A DNA stretch of 33,225 nucleotides, taken from assembly GCA_021155195.1 (NCBI GenBank), contig JAJNPV010000047.1, positions 1 to 33,225 of the forward strand. Reading direction: 5' to 3'. The DNA comes from Ohtaekwangia sp. Its GTDB lineage: Bacteria > Bacteroidota > Bacteroidia > Cytophagales > Cyclobacteriaceae. Of the stretch, positions 32,436 to 33,225 are shown piece after piece (position 1 is the first letter of the stretch; every line of letters starts with the position of its first letter). The notes under the pieces were generated by a model. That model saw only the letters and a list, made by a program, of their open reading frames with translations, made no database searches and had not been told where the DNA came from. Both the position numbers and the translations under genes were made by a program.

Positions 32436-32502
32436 AGTAGGCAGTATGCAGAAGGCACTCGGCAGGAAGAGACTGCCTGCTGGTGACAGCCTACTGCCTA
32501 CT
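32436..32502. repeat. Palindromic intergenic repeat upstream of the sirtuin gene
   Basis: AGTAGGCAGT (32436-32445) and ACTGCCTACT (32493-32502) are perfect 10-bp arms; an inner GGCAG/CTGCC pair makes a second stem. The AGTAGGCAGT wording is a common Bacteroidota intergenic repeat. It ends 3 nt before the earliest possible sirtuin start and could affect initiation. Confidence 0.6.
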
Positions 32503-32525
32503 AATTGTACCCTAAATTTTTGCGC

Positions 32526-33206
32526 TTGAAGAAGCTCGCAGTGCTAACCGGAGCCGGCATGAGTGCCGAAAGCGGACTGGCTACCTTTCGGGATGCAGGA
32601 GGTTTGTGGGAAGGCCATCGGGTAGAAGATGTTGCTACACCTGAAGCGTGGCGCAGAAATCCTGAGTTAGTGTTGGAGTTTTATAATCAACGGAGAAAGC
32701 AGGCACTGAGTGTAAAGCCAAACCGCGGACATGAAATTTTAGCGGAACTTGAAAAACACTTTGAGGTTACCATCATTACACAAAATGTAGACAACCTGCA
32801 TGAGCGCGCGGGCTCTACCCATGTACTTCATTTGCATGGAAGTTTATTTGAATCGCGCAGCACACTCAATCCCAAATTAATTTACCCCATATCAGGCTGG
32901 CAATTAAACATAGGGAATGTATGCGAACGCGGTTCACAACTGCGACCTAACATTGTATGGTTTGGCGAGCAAGTACCGATGATGGAAGTAGCGGCTAATA
33001 TTGTGGCTCAGGCCGATTTGTTTATGGTAATAGGTACTTCGTTGGCCGTGTATCCCGCAGCCAGTTTAATAGACTACGCGCCTGACGCCATAAAAAAATA
33101 TGTTGTTGATCCCAAGCGACCTCCGGTTATGCATGTCCCCAATCTTGAGTTTATAGAACTCGGGGCGAGTGCTGGTATGGAGAAAGTAAGGAGTATTATA
33201 TTGTAG
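32526..33206 (+). CDS. cobB: SIR2 family NAD-dependent deacylase, zinc-less SIRT5-like type
   Basis: The likely start is TTG at 32526, giving MKKLAVLTGAGMSAESG, the usual sirtuin N-terminus; no ATG is available before the GAGMS motif. TTG codons at 32505 and 32520 are alternatives. The 226-residue protein removes acyl groups from lysine using NAD. Visible motifs are GAGMSAESG and FRDAGGLW (NAD site), TQNVDNLHERAG (85-96), and catalytic His104 in LHLHG. YxxR (Tyr53, Arg56 in FYNQRRKQ) matches the SIRT5/CobB signature for succinyl/malonyl lysine. The zinc-binding CxxC pairs are absent (only one Cys in the region), as in some Bacteroidota members. It stands alone behind a repeat. Confidence 0.88.
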   Translation: MKKLAVLTGAGMSAESGLATFRDAGGLWEGHRVEDVATPEAWRRNPELVLEFYNQRRKQALSVKPNRGHEILAELEKHFEVTIITQNVDNLHERAGSTHVLHLHGSLFESRSTLNPKLIYPISGWQLNIGNVCERGSQLRPNIVWFGEQVPMMEVAANIVAQADLFMVIGTSLAVYPAASLIDYAPDAIKKYVVDPKRPPVMHVPNLEFIELGASAGMEKVRSIIL

Positions 33207-33225
33207 AGTGAGGTGCACATAGCCG

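Overview
The window looks like a chromosomal segment of a Bacteroidota bacterium, most likely Cytophagales-like. The evidence is an FtsX-type permease tail ending NPVESLRSE, a SprB-repeat lipoprotein, a DUF5777 barrel, a SufBCDS-SufE-SufT operon, weak Shine-Dalgarno signals, and several TAnnTTTG-type promoter boxes. No transposase, integrase, phage gene or CRISPR array was found. Most of it is ordinary housekeeping and transport sequence.

Left part (1-6313). After the end of an ABC permease comes an ECF sigma factor, overlapping a protein that has a single-TM N-terminus and an outer-membrane-barrel C-terminus. Then come a SprB/heme lipoprotein, a YceI protein and a DUF5777 barrel, probably one envelope/electron-transfer operon. 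A plausible autoregulated ECF promoter and a branched hairpin region lie upstream. Next are an SSS symporter, an OsmC protein and the PLP enzyme MetZ, all overlapping.

Middle part (7555-17743). Most genes are on the minus strand and centre on sulfur, thiol and Fe-S chemistry: a MoeB/ThiF-rhodanese fusion, bacilliredoxin BrxA behind a textbook terminator, and the SUF operon (sufB-C-D-S, a small coiled-coil gene, sufE, sufT). A Lrp/AsnC regulator lies just beyond. A small secreted CHAT (caspase-like) protein and a PH-like membrane protein sit downstream of moeB and are noticeably AT-rich.

RNA locus (17844-18233). This is the most unusual part of the window. Two tandem tRNA-like RNAs have Leu-type D arms, intact acceptor and T arms, greatly enlarged variable arms (about 114 and 171 nt in total) and non-Leu, non-Ser anticodon triplets. 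They sit between a promoter-like sequence and a 13-bp rho-independent terminator. I do not recognise them as a standard tRNA, tmRNA or intron-containing tRNA.

Right part (18311-33225). Contents are FadD, a TolB-like propeller protein, an NSS transporter, a conserved cytoplasmic protein of unknown function, an AGCS transporter, an agmatinase-family enzyme, SixA, topoisomerase I, an S9 peptidase and a zinc-less SIRT5-like sirtuin. Several different palindromic intergenic repeats are scattered through the window.
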